A stretch of 64,000 nucleotides of DNA from Bifidobacterium erythrocebi (GCF_012932675.1 NZ_JAAIIF010000005.1:62001-126000), one strand, 5' to 3'. Positions 8,140 through 17,921 are shown, numbered from the stretch's first letter. Made by a program: numbers and translations. The notes: generated by a model not told the origin, from the sequence alone.

Positions 8140-9600
8140 ATGCCAGAGGATCTTCTTAAGCTGGTCGAGCAGCTTGTCGCTCGTTCGACGGAATCGCAGA
8201 CTGTTGAATTCAAGCAGTCGAATGACGATGCCTTCATGATCGGCAAAGACATCTCCGCTCTCGCCAATGCCGCGGCTGTGGAAGGGCAGGACTATGCCTA
8301 CATGCTGTGGGGTGTGGATGATTCCACGCATGCAATAGTCGGCACGTCGTTCAATCCGCTTGCGGCTAAGCATAAGGGTCAGGAATTGGAGCTTTGGCTT
8401 CGACTCAAGCTCTCCAAGAATGCGGAATTCAAGTTCATTCCGGTGGAAGTGCGGAACCATAGCATGGTGATTCTGCGTATCTGGCCGGCTGCCGGATATC
8501 CGGTTTCCTTTGATGGAACCGAATATGTCCGTTCCGGAACCTCCACGCAGCCGTTAGCCAAAAACTCGCAACGCGAACGGCGTTTATGGGAGGTGACCAA
8601 GTCCGAATCCTTCGAGGAGCAGATTGCGGACCAGTGGCTTACCGCCGAGGAATCCTTGTCGTTGTTGGATTGGAACGTCTACTTTTCGCAGACCAATACG
8701 CCGTTGCCGTCCAGCCAGGATGCGATTCTGCATTACCTTGAAGCGGATGGCCTGATCAAGACGTTGGATAGTGGCCAATATGCAATCACCAATCTTGGGG
8801 CGTTGCTGTTCGCGACTGATATGCAGCGGTTCCCTACCGTTGCGCGTAAGGCCCTGCGCGTCATCAAGTATGAGGGAGTGCGGAAATCCTCGCCTTCCCG
8901 TACTCAGACCTACAGGCACGGTTATGCCGATATGAATGCGATGGTTGCTTTTCTGCAGCCCTGGCTACCTGAAGCCGAGACGATTGGTCGGGCCCTGCGC
9001 GTCACGCATACGGCTTACCCGCCGATCGCCATTCGAGAATTGCTTGCGAACATGCTGATTCATCAGGATCTCACATCCCGTGGTTCCGGGCCGCTTGTGG
9101 AGGTTTTCGACAACCGCGTGGAGTTCTCCAATCCGGGGAATTCGTTGATTCGTGTCGAGCGCCTGGTCAACGACCCACCTGAAACGCGTAATCCGAAGCT
9201 GGCGGAGCTGTCGCGCCGCTTGCATATGTGCGAGGAAGCGGGGTCCGGTTGGGATAAGATCATCGATTCCTGTGAGGCCGCGCATTTGCCTTCGCCGGTC
9301 GTACAGCAATCCGATGGTATCGACAACGCAAGTATGATGGTGCGGCTTTCCCAGTATCGGCCGTATGCGGAGCTCAGCATGGCGGAGCGCAGGGATTCCT
9401 GCTACTGGCATGCGTGCATCCAGTTTGCGGACGGAACATGTCTGACCAATTCGTCGTTGCGTAATCGATTTGGTTTGGACGAGTCGTATTCTTCGCAGGT
9501 CTCTCGTCTGATTCGTGATTGCGTGAATGAAGGTCGGATCAAGCCGGTTGATACCGCGGCTTCCAAAAAGAAGATGGAATATATTCCGGCTTGGGTGTGA
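8140..9600 (+). CDS. AlbA_2 / RecG-like ATP-binding transcriptional regulator
   Basis: This 486-residue protein starts with an AlbA_2 (Schlafen-type) domain, with T-V-E-F-K-Q-S-N near residue 18, A-L-A-N-A-A-A and a W-G-V-D-D strand. It continues with a GHKL-like ATP-binding part, R-E-L-L-A-N-M-L-I-H-Q-D and V-E-F-S-N-P-G, and ends with a winged-helix-like region. The ATG at 8140 was chosen for its AAAGGGG site; the frame is open further upstream. Relatives are usually annotated as DNA-binding proteins or regulators, and some Schlafen proteins act in defence; the target here is unknown. Codon use is less GC-biased than in neighbouring genes, which suggests acquisition. The gene stands alone between two 99-bp direct repeats. 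Confidence 0.85.
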   Translation: MPEDLLKLVEQLVARSTESQTVEFKQSNDDAFMIGKDISALANAAAVEGQDYAYMLWGVDDSTHAIVGTSFNPLAAKHKGQELELWLRLKLSKNAEFKFIPVEVRNHSMVILRIWPAAGYPVSFDGTEYVRSGTSTQPLAKNSQRERRLWEVTKSESFEEQIADQWLTAEESLSLLDWNVYFSQTNTPLPSSQDAILHYLEADGLIKTLDSGQYAITNLGALLFATDMQRFPTVARKALRVIKYEGVRKSSPSRTQTYRHGYADMNAMVAFLQPWLPEAETIGRALRVTHTAYPPIAIRELLANMLIHQDLTSRGSGPLVEVFDNRVEFSNPGNSLIRVERLVNDPPETRNPKLAELSRRLHMCEEAGSGWDKIIDSCEAAHLPSPVVQQSDGIDNASMMVRLSQYRPYAELSMAERRDSCYWHACIQFADGTCLTNSSLRNRFGLDESYSSQVSRLIRDCVNEGRIKPVDTAASKKKMEYIPAWV

Positions 9601-9609
9601 TGACTGTGT

Positions 9610-9708
9610 TTTATTTGACGAGTAACCCGGAAAATTGGGGTCGGGTTGTGTAAAACGGCCATTTTCCAACGATTTTTTATTTGACGGTTATTTGACGGTT
9701 ATTTGACG
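9610..9708. repeat. 99-bp direct repeat, right copy
   Basis: This copy matches 7975-8073 at 98 of 99 positions and begins 9 bp after the stop codon of the AlbA_2 gene. The repeat-to-repeat distance is 1635 bp. No -10 box follows its final TTGACG, so unlike the left copy it does not look like a promoter. Confidence 0.95.
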
Positions 9709-10619
9709 GGCTGTGCCGTGGTTGGGTGGACTGGCGCTCGAATCTGCCGGGTGGCATATTGTGCGCTGCATGGAATCGGGGACTGGAAGGCTGAAGCGAA
9801 CCGTTGCCGAATGACAGCACGCTGCCGTCAATTGCCCGGAATCCGTATTGGTATTTGTTAAGTAGCGTTTAAGTAGTGAAAATACGGAAGTGTTAACGCT
9901 CCCGTCCTGGCTGCCGGCATGACCACGCATGTCATTGGTCATCATCACCGGATTCGATGCCGGGAATGCGGGGGTGGCGAAAATCCTTGTAAATACTTGA
10001 CATTGTGTCGAAAATACATGGCAGGCTGCCGTGCCGGGGAGCGCAAGGACTTGGCTGCGTCAACGCATTCGTCGGGGCTGCCGAGAGGTTCGCCGCCATG
10101 CGCTGACATGCGAATAAAGTTGATATTCCAAGCTTTTCATGCCGTTGTAGTCGATATGTTTTGATGCTGCGGAAGAGTGAATCGCTACTGAATAACCTCA
10201 GTTGTGCATGGATGTGGCAACGTGCGCGACACGCCGATGCATCGGCTGGTGCGCTGTGTCGAATGATGCTTGTGCGTCGTTGGCGGCGAGTCGCGTCGAC
10301 CCCTTTGCTTCGAAATATGTATTTTCAGAAAGAAAATCTCGGACACTTGAATTTGCTGAGGTTTTCGCGATGTGGCGTAACTGAAGCGCATAAGTTAACG
10401 ATTGGTAATTAAAACCTGGTCGATGTTCTGATAACGATATCTAATCGTTGTAAAAAAACCTATTGAGAGTTGTGTAGATTTGCTTAAGTGGTTTAAGTTC
10501 ATATCATATGTGGGTGAAGCGGTTAAGTAATATTCGTCACATCGAATTATGGGATTCCCCAAGTCGGGTCCTGTTCGATGTCGGTTTACGCTCGTGCGGC
10601 AGTGAGGAAGGAGAACATC
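9709..10619. other. Gene-free stretch upstream of the pilus operon
   Basis: About 0.9 kb without a supported gene. Short open frames of 68-86 codons exist on both strands but have no ribosome sites and no recognisable content. The A+T content rises toward the pilin gene. The motif TTAAGT occurs twice near the left end (9858 and 9869) and three times near the promoter (10484, 10493, 10523). There is no long G tract, so slippage-type phase variation is not indicated. Confidence 0.6.
10480..10507 (+). promoter_or_regulatory. Candidate pilus operon promoter with TTAAGT repeats
   Basis: TTGCTT (10480-10485) and TATCAT (10502-10507) are 16 bp apart, about 110 bp before the tip pilin start. Two TTAAGT copies (10484-10489, 10493-10498) occupy the -35 edge and spacer, and one lies just downstream (10523-10528), where a bound repressor would block transcription. 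Confidence 0.45.
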
Positions 10620-13600
10620 GTGAGCCGTTGGAATCCGCGCCATGGAAACGGTGACAGCATGCGCCATGCTGCGGCAAACCATACCCAGGCGGGTGCGCTG
10701 CGGCTGTTCGGTGTCAACGTAACCGCGATGCATGCCGCCCTGATTGCCGTCGCGCTGGTGCTCGCCGTGCTCGTCGGCGCACCGGTCGTCGCCAATGCAG
10801 CCGATGCCAACGCCATCACCGGCAGCAATGCCACCGTGGATGTGAACATCACCGGCACCGTGCGCGATGAGAACGGCGCGAAAAAGGAACAGACCTGGGA
10901 AAACCCGACATCCATCCCCGATCTGGTGCCGAACAGCAATCTCAAGGTCTCGCTCAATATCGACTTCAACAAGGGGCAGGTGGATAAGGACCATCTGAAC
11001 TGGACGTACGCCCTGCCCTTCGCGTGCGCCGCAGTGCCGAAGATGGACAGCAAACAGGTCTGGGACAACGGCGTGTACAAGGGCACGATGGGTGTGACCT
11101 GCGGATCTGACGGCAAGGCCGTGCTGAGCATCGTGTTCAACAAGACGTGGGTGGAGCAGAACACCCGTGAATTCCATGTGGGATATGTGCTTGACGTCAA
11201 GTACGGCGGCTCGACCATGCCGGACGGCAAGCAGGACACTTGGGAATTCCCCGGCGTCTCGTCGAGCATCAAGGTGTCGTGGAGCGAACCCGATATCGCC
11301 GGCGGCAAGAACTGCTGGTACACCTCTGATGCCGGCTTGGGGGACGGCGGCATGAAATGCCAGGTCACCCTCACCGCGGAAGACGATGCGGACAACTTCC
11401 AGTTCGAGGATTCCTGGGGCGAAGGGCTGAACGTCGAAAAGAACTTCACCATCAACCCATCGGTGGACGGCATGACCTTCACCTACGACGATGCGAACCG
11501 CAAGGTCACCGCCAACGCGAGCAAACTTCCCAAAGGCACGTACACCATCGACTACACCGCCAAGGTGAATAGCGAGGCCCAGTACAACTCCGGCTCCGGC
11601 AAATACGACAACGCCAGAAACACGGCCACATGGAAATGGGGCAGCAACGGCGAACACACCAGCAGCTATTATCCGTACAAGATTCCGACCGGTGGCGGCA
11701 GCGGTAGCAACGACCCGTACGTGTGGGTGAACAAGTCCGCAAGTAGCAGCGACAACAAGACGATCGACTGGACCGTGCATCTGAACTACAACGGCGATGC
11801 CAACCAGCGTGCGTATATGGGCGGCTACACGTTCAAGGACGAGTTGCAAGCGGGATCGGACGGCAAACCGGCGCAGAATTACGTAGGCACGACGGTACAC
11901 GTATGCAACGTCTCGACGGGCGTATGTGCGGATGAGCCCTTCGCACTGGGCGAGGACGGCCAATCCTTCACCTACACGTTCCTGCAGAACGCCGGCAACA
12001 GCGAATACACGCTGACTTATACGACCACGCCGGAGAACGGCAGAACCCACCTGCAGAACAAGGCAAGCGTCACCCGTCCCAGCGACAACTCCGAACGCGG
12101 CAGCGGCAGCGCCTCATACGACATTCCCGTGGCGGACCAGAACCTGCTGTCGAAGAAGAATGCCGGCAAGGCGAAGGAAGTCAAAGGGCATCCCGGTGTC
12201 TATACGGTGCCGTGGCAGATTGACTTTGACCCGAAAGACAACAAGAACATCACCAACCTCAACTTCTATGAGGATTGGACCACCAGCGACAACGACGGCA
12301 ACACCCTGCACATGTGGTACAGCAAGGACACGCTGGACGTGCGTGTCAAGGAATACACGGGCGGCGAAGGCTGCACCGAAGATGAGGAGCGCTGCTGGAC
12401 CGACATCACCGGCCAGTACCAGGTGTTCTCCCGCGACGGCCGCGAACTGCCCTCCGGCTACACCTATCCGGAGGATTTCTTCGCCAGCGGCGATACGTGG
12501 GGCGATTCGTGGGCGCTGCACAAGGGCTCGCCGTCCTTCAAACTGTGGCGCAAAGGGCAGGATTCGCAATCGTTCACATACGACAAGAAGCTGCGCATCA
12601 CCTACAACACGTTGTTCGACGGCAATCCGGACCGTTACCGCAACGACGCCAAGTTCTCCTACAAAATCGGCGATACCGAAAAAGGCGAGATCGTTTCCGA
12701 CAAATACACTTACACCGACGGCAACCATGTAGGCAAGACGGCCATGGCCGATTACGAGGGCGGTTCCGACTGGTCCAATCAGGCGATATGGGAGTCCACT
12801 GACACCATCATCAAGAGCCTGACCGGCAACGGCTGGACGCAGGACGATGCCGAAGCGTACGTCAAGAAGAATTGCCCGCGCGGACGGTGGCGCATGCACT
12901 GGCGCGTATGGGGCAACGGCGTGAAATCCTGGTGGATGGGCGAGGACCTGAGCGGCATCGAGGACCTGAGCGGCGTGCAGACCATCACCATGAAGGACTA
13001 CCTGCCCACAGGATGGCAGATGGCCACGGATCAGCCGGTATACGGCAGATTCGTAGGAGAACCGAACAGCAGCTCGGGAGGCAGGGACTACTGGGAGACG
13101 TTCCGTCTGGCCCAGAACAAGCAGGACTGCACGGCATGGTCGAAAGGCGATACAACCGCCGTGTGCGGCACCTGGTCCATGACCGAGGGCGAGCGCAACA
13201 CCGTGACCTTCACCGTGCCGAACGACAATACGCTCACCTTGTGGACCACCGAGGACGGCGACAAGCTGAACAAGCCGAGCAACACCGTCGTCAAGGACGG
13301 CGAGGTGTCCAAGATCGCCAAGCAGTACAAATCCATTGTGGTATTCGGATTCGACACGTATCTGACGCCCGAGGCGGCCGCGAAGACCGGCTATCAGCTG
13401 GGGGATGCGGACAAGGTCTACACCAACCGCGCCGACATACTGCTGGATGGCAACAAGATCGTGGACACGCCGGCTTCCGGCACGGTGAAGGTCACGTCGA
13501 GCAAGTCGTCGCTGCTCAACAAGTATGCGGTGAATGGCTGGCTGGATAGCAACAACAATCTGCAATACAAGATCGACGTCAACGCGGGCAACGAGCATTA

Positions 13601-15092
13601 CAACTTCGCAGGCAACGCCGACAGCTTCCAGCTGGTGGACAAGCTGTCGACTCCGCAGGTGGAGTTCCTGCGGCTTGACGAGGCTCGTATCGATGACGGA
13701 AGCGACGCTTCTTCTGACGTGACCGATCAGATCCGCACGGCGGTAACCACCGATCCGGAGACGAAATGCCAGACGGTGACGTTCACTGTGCCGAAGGTCG
13801 TGACGCGCAAGAACGGGGAGCAACTGACCAACCCGCGCATCGTGCTGCGCTATACCGTGCATGCCAATGGTCTGCCCGGATTCGGCATGATCATCAGTAA
13901 CACGGTACATGTGGTTGGCAGCGAAAGCGTCGATTCCGAAAGCAACGCCCACACATGGGTGCAGCAATCGGGGTCGGAGATAAGCGCCGAGGGCGCGTTG
14001 GTCATTCAGAAAGTGGATGACGACATCAACAACACCACGCTGTACGACACGTGCATGAAAGGACAAAATCCCAACGATTCGGCGGCGGTCGCCGCATGCA
14101 AGGTCAACCCTGCAGGCCAGCCGCTCGAAGGTGCACGATTCGAGATCAAAACAGTCGATATCGGCAAGCAGCCCGTAGATGGGAAGGTCTTCTATACCGA
14201 CGATTCTGCGAAATTCGTGACGACCGGCACCGACGGCAAGGCCTATCTGGACGCGCAGTCGCAGTCCGATGCCAATGACAATGCGTCGCACCTGTACGAC
14301 CTGAAAGTGAATACGCTGTATGCGGCCATCGAGGTCACATCCCCGAACGGCTACCAGGTGGACGCCACGCCGCACTTCTTCTACCTTGCCAGCAAAAAGA
14401 ATCAGGATGAGCTTAACAAGATGAAGCAGTTCGTCAACAGCAACTCCATCACCGTCAACTCCAGCACGACTGTCGTGGTGCGCAACTCCACCTACACGGT
14501 GCAATGGTCCAAGGCCGACCTGGACAAGATCGGCACCAAGGATGGCACGACCAGCGTGGCCGTCGGCGGGTACCTCGCCGATTCGGCATGGACGATCTCG
14601 TGGACCGACGAAAACGGCAAACACAAGCGCGCGCTCGCCGACAACGGCAGCGGCCGCAACCTGTACCTCGCCGGCGAAGGCGAAAGCGTGCGGGACGAGG
14701 ACGCCGCGGACGGACGGATGAAGATCTCCGGCCTGAAGCACGGTGTCACATACACGCTTGCCGAAGCGACCGCGCCGGACGGCTATAAGGCCAACGACGC
14801 CACGTACACGTTCACCATCGGCGATGACGGCGTCGTATGGAAGGCGAAGCCCACGAACGGTAGCGAAGCCTCCACTGAGACTGACAGGCGGAAGGCTGGC
14901 CTCTACACGACCTCTGACAGCGAAACCGTGATCGCCAACACGAAGATTCTTCGCCAGATGCCTGTAAGCGGCTCAAGCGGGGGAGCGCTGCGCGCGATTC
15001 TGCTCGGCCTCGGCATTGGCGTGGTCGGCATCATGCTGCTGCGCTCCGACGGCAAAGAGCGACGCGCCAAAGCGGTGCACGCCCGGCGGTAG
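10620..15092 (+). CDS. Large sortase-anchored surface protein, probable tip/ancillary pilin
   Basis: This 1490-residue secreted protein starts at a GTG preceded by GAAGGAGA. An N-terminal extension of about 35 residues leads into a signal peptide ending near V-A-N-A-A-D. The body contains collagen-adhesin-like and Cna-B-like beta regions. The C-terminus has a sorting signal, Met-Pro-Val-Ser-Gly at about 1447-1451, a hydrophobic helix and a basic tail. The motif departs from LPxTG at two positions. It is the first gene of a tip-shaft-sortase operon like those of Actinomyces and other bifidobacteria, where the large protein caps the fibre and binds host or matrix glycans. Its ligand is unknown. 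Confidence 0.85.
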   Translation: MSRWNPRHGNGDSMRHAAANHTQAGALRLFGVNVTAMHAALIAVALVLAVLVGAPVVANAADANAITGSNATVDVNITGTVRDENGAKKEQTWENPTSIPDLVPNSNLKVSLNIDFNKGQVDKDHLNWTYALPFACAAVPKMDSKQVWDNGVYKGTMGVTCGSDGKAVLSIVFNKTWVEQNTREFHVGYVLDVKYGGSTMPDGKQDTWEFPGVSSSIKVSWSEPDIAGGKNCWYTSDAGLGDGGMKCQVTLTAEDDADNFQFEDSWGEGLNVEKNFTINPSVDGMTFTYDDANRKVTANASKLPKGTYTIDYTAKVNSEAQYNSGSGKYDNARNTATWKWGSNGEHTSSYYPYKIPTGGGSGSNDPYVWVNKSASSSDNKTIDWTVHLNYNGDANQRAYMGGYTFKDELQAGSDGKPAQNYVGTTVHVCNVSTGVCADEPFALGEDGQSFTYTFLQNAGNSEYTLTYTTTPENGRTHLQNKASVTRPSDNSERGSGSASYDIPVADQNLLSKKNAGKAKEVKGHPGVYTVPWQIDFDPKDNKNITNLNFYEDWTTSDNDGNTLHMWYSKDTLDVRVKEYTGGEGCTEDEERCWTDITGQYQVFSRDGRELPSGYTYPEDFFASGDTWGDSWALHKGSPSFKLWRKGQDSQSFTYDKKLRITYNTLFDGNPDRYRNDAKFSYKIGDTEKGEIVSDKYTYTDGNHVGKTAMADYEGGSDWSNQAIWESTDTIIKSLTGNGWTQDDAEAYVKKNCPRGRWRMHWRVWGNGVKSWWMGEDLSGIEDLSGVQTITMKDYLPTGWQMATDQPVYGRFVGEPNSSSGGRDYWETFRLAQNKQDCTAWSKGDTTAVCGTWSMTEGERNTVTFTVPNDNTLTLWTTEDGDKLNKPSNTVVKDGEVSKIAKQYKSIVVFGFDTYLTPEAAAKTGYQLGDADKVYTNRADILLDGNKIVDTPASGTVKVTSSKSSLLNKYAVNGWLDSNNNLQYKIDVNAGNEHYNFAGNADSFQLVDKLSTPQVEFLRLDEARIDDGSDASSDVTDQIRTAVTTDPETKCQTVTFTVPKVVTRKNGEQLTNPRIVLRYTVHANGLPGFGMIISNTVHVVGSESVDSESNAHTWVQQSGSEISAEGALVIQKVDDDINNTTLYDTCMKGQNPNDSAAVAACKVNPAGQPLEGARFEIKTVDIGKQPVDGKVFYTDDSAKFVTTGTDGKAYLDAQSQSDANDNASHLYDLKVNTLYAAIEVTSPNGYQVDATPHFFYLASKKNQDELNKMKQFVNSNSITVNSSTTVVVRNSTYTVQWSKADLDKIGTKDGTTSVAVGGYLADSAWTISWTDENGKHKRALADNGSGRNLYLAGEGESVRDEDAADGRMKISGLKHGVTYTLAEATAPDGYKANDATYTFTIGDDGVVWKAKPTNGSEASTETDRRKAGLYTTSDSETVIANTKILRQMPVSGSSGGALRAILLGLGIGVVGIMLLRSDGKERRAKAVHARR

Positions 15093-15167
15093 GCACGGCA
15101 GGCGTTCCGCCGATAACAGATTTCCCCCAAACATATCCAACAACCAACCAGGAAAGAAGAGATCACC

Positions 15168-16847
15168 ATGAACTCGATTACCAAACGTCTTCTGGCAGGC
15201 GTGGCCGCGGCCGCGACACTGCTGTCCGGCATGGCTCTCACGGGTTCCGCTATGGCTGCGGATACCGCGATCAACACTGCCGATGTCACGGCCGATCAGA
15301 CCTTGACCGTCAAGGCGGCCGATGGCGTGCTTGCCGGCAAGAACCTGTATGCCGTTAAGCTGGCCTCGTATTCCGCGGCGCAGACCGACGGCGAATACAT
15401 CACCGGCTATGATCTGGCGGATGGCGGCTATGCTACGGCAGTTGATACCGCGCTGAATGAAGCGGGTATCAGCCACGCTACTGAGTATTCTGCTTCCAAC
15501 CCGATGGTGTGGGTCGTGCAGCATCTGCTCGACTCCAGCACTTCGCCGTATTCCGGCCAGCTGCGTGACTTCCTGACCAAGCTGGCGAACCAGCAGACGA
15601 TCAAGGGCGCTTTTGTGGATGCCAACAAGATGATCGTGGCCGAAGACGGCAACACCGCCACCAAGAGCGTGCCCGCCGGCATCTACGCGGTATTCGATGT
15701 TGCCGCGGATACGGGCGATACCGTCGTATCCATCCCGATGCTGAACGGTACGACCATCAATGGCAAGACCATTGCTGGCAAGACTCTTGGCGAGGTCGAC
15801 TACAAGGCCACCAACCCGACCGTGGATAAGAAGATCGTGGAAGGCTCCGAGCGCGTCGACAGCAATGTGGCGGCCATTGGCGACACCATCACCTACGAAC
15901 TGACCACCACGATTCCGAACTACACCGGCTACGACCAGGGCTACTACCTGGCGCTCAACGATACCCTGTCCAAGGGCTTGACCTTCGGCCAGATCACCTC
16001 CGTCAAGGTCGAAGGCGTTGACACCGAGTACAAGGACAACGCAACGTTCTATGCCAAGACGGACTTGTCTGACGTGTCTTCCGCAGACATCTACAACGGC
16101 GGCAAGTCCTTCTCCATCTTGTTCGCGCCGACCGCCGGCACCGACGGCAAGCAGACCTCCGACATCACCAAGCAGGCCGACCTGTTCCCGGTCGGCAAGC
16201 GGATCACCGTGCAGTACACCGCCACGCTGAACGCCAACGCCGTCATCGGCCAGGATAACAATCAGGCCGGCAATCCGAACAAGGTGAACCTGACCTACTC
16301 CCGCAACCCGAATGGCACCGAGCAGGGCACCACCGAGGACCACGCCGTCAAGACCTACACCGGCGCATTCACACTGCACAAGGTCGGCCCCGACAATCAG
16401 GCCCTGGCCGGCGCCCACTTCTCCGTCACCAAGGGCGGCGAAACCGTGAAGTTCATCAAGAACGCCGACGACACCGTGTACACGGTCGATCCGAACGGCT
16501 CCGTGACCGAGGTTGTCACACCCGTCAGCGGCACCGTGGAGATCAAGGGTCTGAACGGCGAATACGCCGTCAAGGAAACCTCCTCCCCGCTGGGCGCCAC
16601 CGCACTGCCTGCATTCACCGTCACCGTGACGGTGAGCAAGAATGACGGCTCCTACACCGTCACCAACACCCGGGATGCCAATCAGCTGGTCTCCGCAGCT
16701 GCCGGCGACACCATCACCGTCAAGAACGTGCGCAACCTGCTTGAGATGCCGAAGACGGGCGCCACCTGGCTTGCCATCTACGCGGTCATGGCCGTGCTGT
16801 GCGGTGCCGGCGCGTTCCTGCTCCTGCGTTCCAAGAAGAACGCCTGA
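15168..16847 (+). CDS. Major (shaft) pilin subunit, sortase substrate
   Basis: This 559-residue pilin begins with a signal peptide ending at A-M-A-A-D. A pilin-motif-like lysine lies in N-P-T-V-D-K-K-I (Lys221/222), which would accept the inter-subunit bond. An E-box-like stretch, E-Y-A-V-K-E-T-S-S-P, has Glu470. The sorting signal Met-Pro-Lys-Thr-Gly at 527-531 is followed by a hydrophobic helix and R-S-K-K-N-A. AGGAAAGAAGAG precedes the ATG, 75 bp after the tip gene. The sortase just downstream should polymerise it into the fibre shaft. Confidence 0.92.
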   Translation: MNSITKRLLAGVAAAATLLSGMALTGSAMAADTAINTADVTADQTLTVKAADGVLAGKNLYAVKLASYSAAQTDGEYITGYDLADGGYATAVDTALNEAGISHATEYSASNPMVWVVQHLLDSSTSPYSGQLRDFLTKLANQQTIKGAFVDANKMIVAEDGNTATKSVPAGIYAVFDVAADTGDTVVSIPMLNGTTINGKTIAGKTLGEVDYKATNPTVDKKIVEGSERVDSNVAAIGDTITYELTTTIPNYTGYDQGYYLALNDTLSKGLTFGQITSVKVEGVDTEYKDNATFYAKTDLSDVSSADIYNGGKSFSILFAPTAGTDGKQTSDITKQADLFPVGKRITVQYTATLNANAVIGQDNNQAGNPNKVNLTYSRNPNGTEQGTTEDHAVKTYTGAFTLHKVGPDNQALAGAHFSVTKGGETVKFIKNADDTVYTVDPNGSVTEVVTPVSGTVEIKGLNGEYAVKETSSPLGATALPAFTVTVTVSKNDGSYTVTNTRDANQLVSAAAGDTITVKNVRNLLEMPKTGATWLAIYAVMAVLCGAGAFLLLRSKKNA

Positions 16848-16878
16848 GCCGAGCAACAGGCAAAGGTAACCTCCAGGC

Positions 16879-17802
16879 ATGAGGAACACGCAGCGCAAGA
16901 CCAGGCAAGGCAGACTTTCGGGCCGTGCCATCGCCGGTCTTGCGCTGCTCGCGTTATGCGCGCTGTTCTGCACACTGCCGTTCATCCTCATGATCAGCAA
17001 CGGCAACGCCGCCAATTCCGTCACACAGTCGCACGACGACAAGACCTCCGTGCTCGCGAAGCAGCAGCGTGCGGAGGAACTGCGGCAGGCGCACGAATAC
17101 AACGCCAGACTGTTCCGCAGCGGCCAGGCGACCATGGGCGAGGTGTCCGACCCATTCTCGAAGCACAGCGACCAGTCGGCGTCCGACGCGGACAAGGACT
17201 ACCAAAGCCAGCTGGACACCCCGGCCGACGGCATCATGGCCACCATCACGTATCCGCGCCTCGGCATCAACCTGCCCATTCGCCACGGCACCAGCCAGAC
17301 CACGCTGGCCGACGGCGCAGGGCACATGTACGGCACGTCCCTGCCCGTGGGTGGTAAGAACACGCATGCCGTCATCTCGGCACACACCGGTCTGGCGGAT
17401 CGGCTGATGTTCGACAAGCTCAGCCTGCGCCAAGGCAAGGTGGGGGACTTCTTCTACATCAAGGTGGTGGGCAAGACCCTCGCCTACAAGGTCACCGACA
17501 TCAAAGTGGTGGAGCCCGACTGGTTCGACGACCTGAAGATCGTGCCGGACAAGGACGAGGTGACATTGCTCACCTGCACGCCGTACGGCGTGAACACGCA
17601 GCGCCTGCTGGTCACCGGCGTACGCACCACCATGCCACACCCCGCGCCCGCACCGAAGGATGCTCCGAAGGACCACACTTCTGACTACATGATGCTGTTC
17701 GTGGCGATCGTATGGGTCGCGGTGAGCGTCGGCATGATTCGCTACATCCGCAAGCGGAGAAACGGCAACGCGGGGAAGCCGAGATTGCGCCATGGGCGTT
17801 GA
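16879..17802 (+). CDS. srtC: Class C (pilin-polymerising) sortase
   Basis: This 307-residue membrane protein has an N-terminal anchor (about residues 17-42) and a C-terminal transmembrane helix, as class C sortases do. The catalytic residues are His169 (I-S-A-H-T-G), Cys233 (L-L-T-C-T-P-Y) and Arg242 (T-Q-R-L-L). A D-P-F lid motif lies upstream of the catalytic domain. It is 31 bp after the shaft pilin gene and closes the operon. Its job is to cut the sorting signals and join pilins covalently. The ribosome site is weak, so translation may be partly coupled. Confidence 0.95.
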   Translation: MRNTQRKTRQGRLSGRAIAGLALLALCALFCTLPFILMISNGNAANSVTQSHDDKTSVLAKQQRAEELRQAHEYNARLFRSGQATMGEVSDPFSKHSDQSASDADKDYQSQLDTPADGIMATITYPRLGINLPIRHGTSQTTLADGAGHMYGTSLPVGGKNTHAVISAHTGLADRLMFDKLSLRQGKVGDFFYIKVVGKTLAYKVTDIKVVEPDWFDDLKIVPDKDEVTLLTCTPYGVNTQRLLVTGVRTTMPHPAPAPKDAPKDHTSDYMMLFVAIVWVAVSVGMIRYIRKRRNGNAGKPRLRHGR

Positions 17803-17833
17803 TTGACGTTTTCCAAAACAGCCAAGTGGCTTG

Positions 17834-17921
17834 TTTATGGCACTGAAACGGCGATGGGTCAAGTATGGGCCTTGGAATTCCAAGGCCCATACTTGACCCA
17901 TCTGGTTTTGGATGCCATAAA
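17834..17921. repeat. Large palindrome behind the sortase gene
   Basis: Bases 17853-17902 form a perfect 50-bp palindrome (25-bp arms, centre GGAATTCC, no loop). Nine-base arms TTTATGGCA (17834-17842) and TGCCATAAA (17913-17921) lie in exact register outside a mismatched 10-bp interval, giving an 88-bp structure. It begins 31 bp after the sortase stop, between convergent genes, and could act as a terminator in both directions or be the remnant of a mobile element. Confidence 0.9.

Noticed and set aside
7975-9708. Insertion sequence
   Set aside because: The enclosed gene is not a transposase, the flanking repeats are direct and long, and there are no terminal inverted repeats.
9919-10412. Two overlapping open frames of 81 and 83 codons before the pilus operon
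   Set aside because: No ribosome sites, no recognisable domains and irregular composition; the stretch is better read as regulatory DNA.
9709-10620. Phase-variable G tract controlling the pili
   Set aside because: The longest G run in the region is five bases, too short for slippage-type switching.
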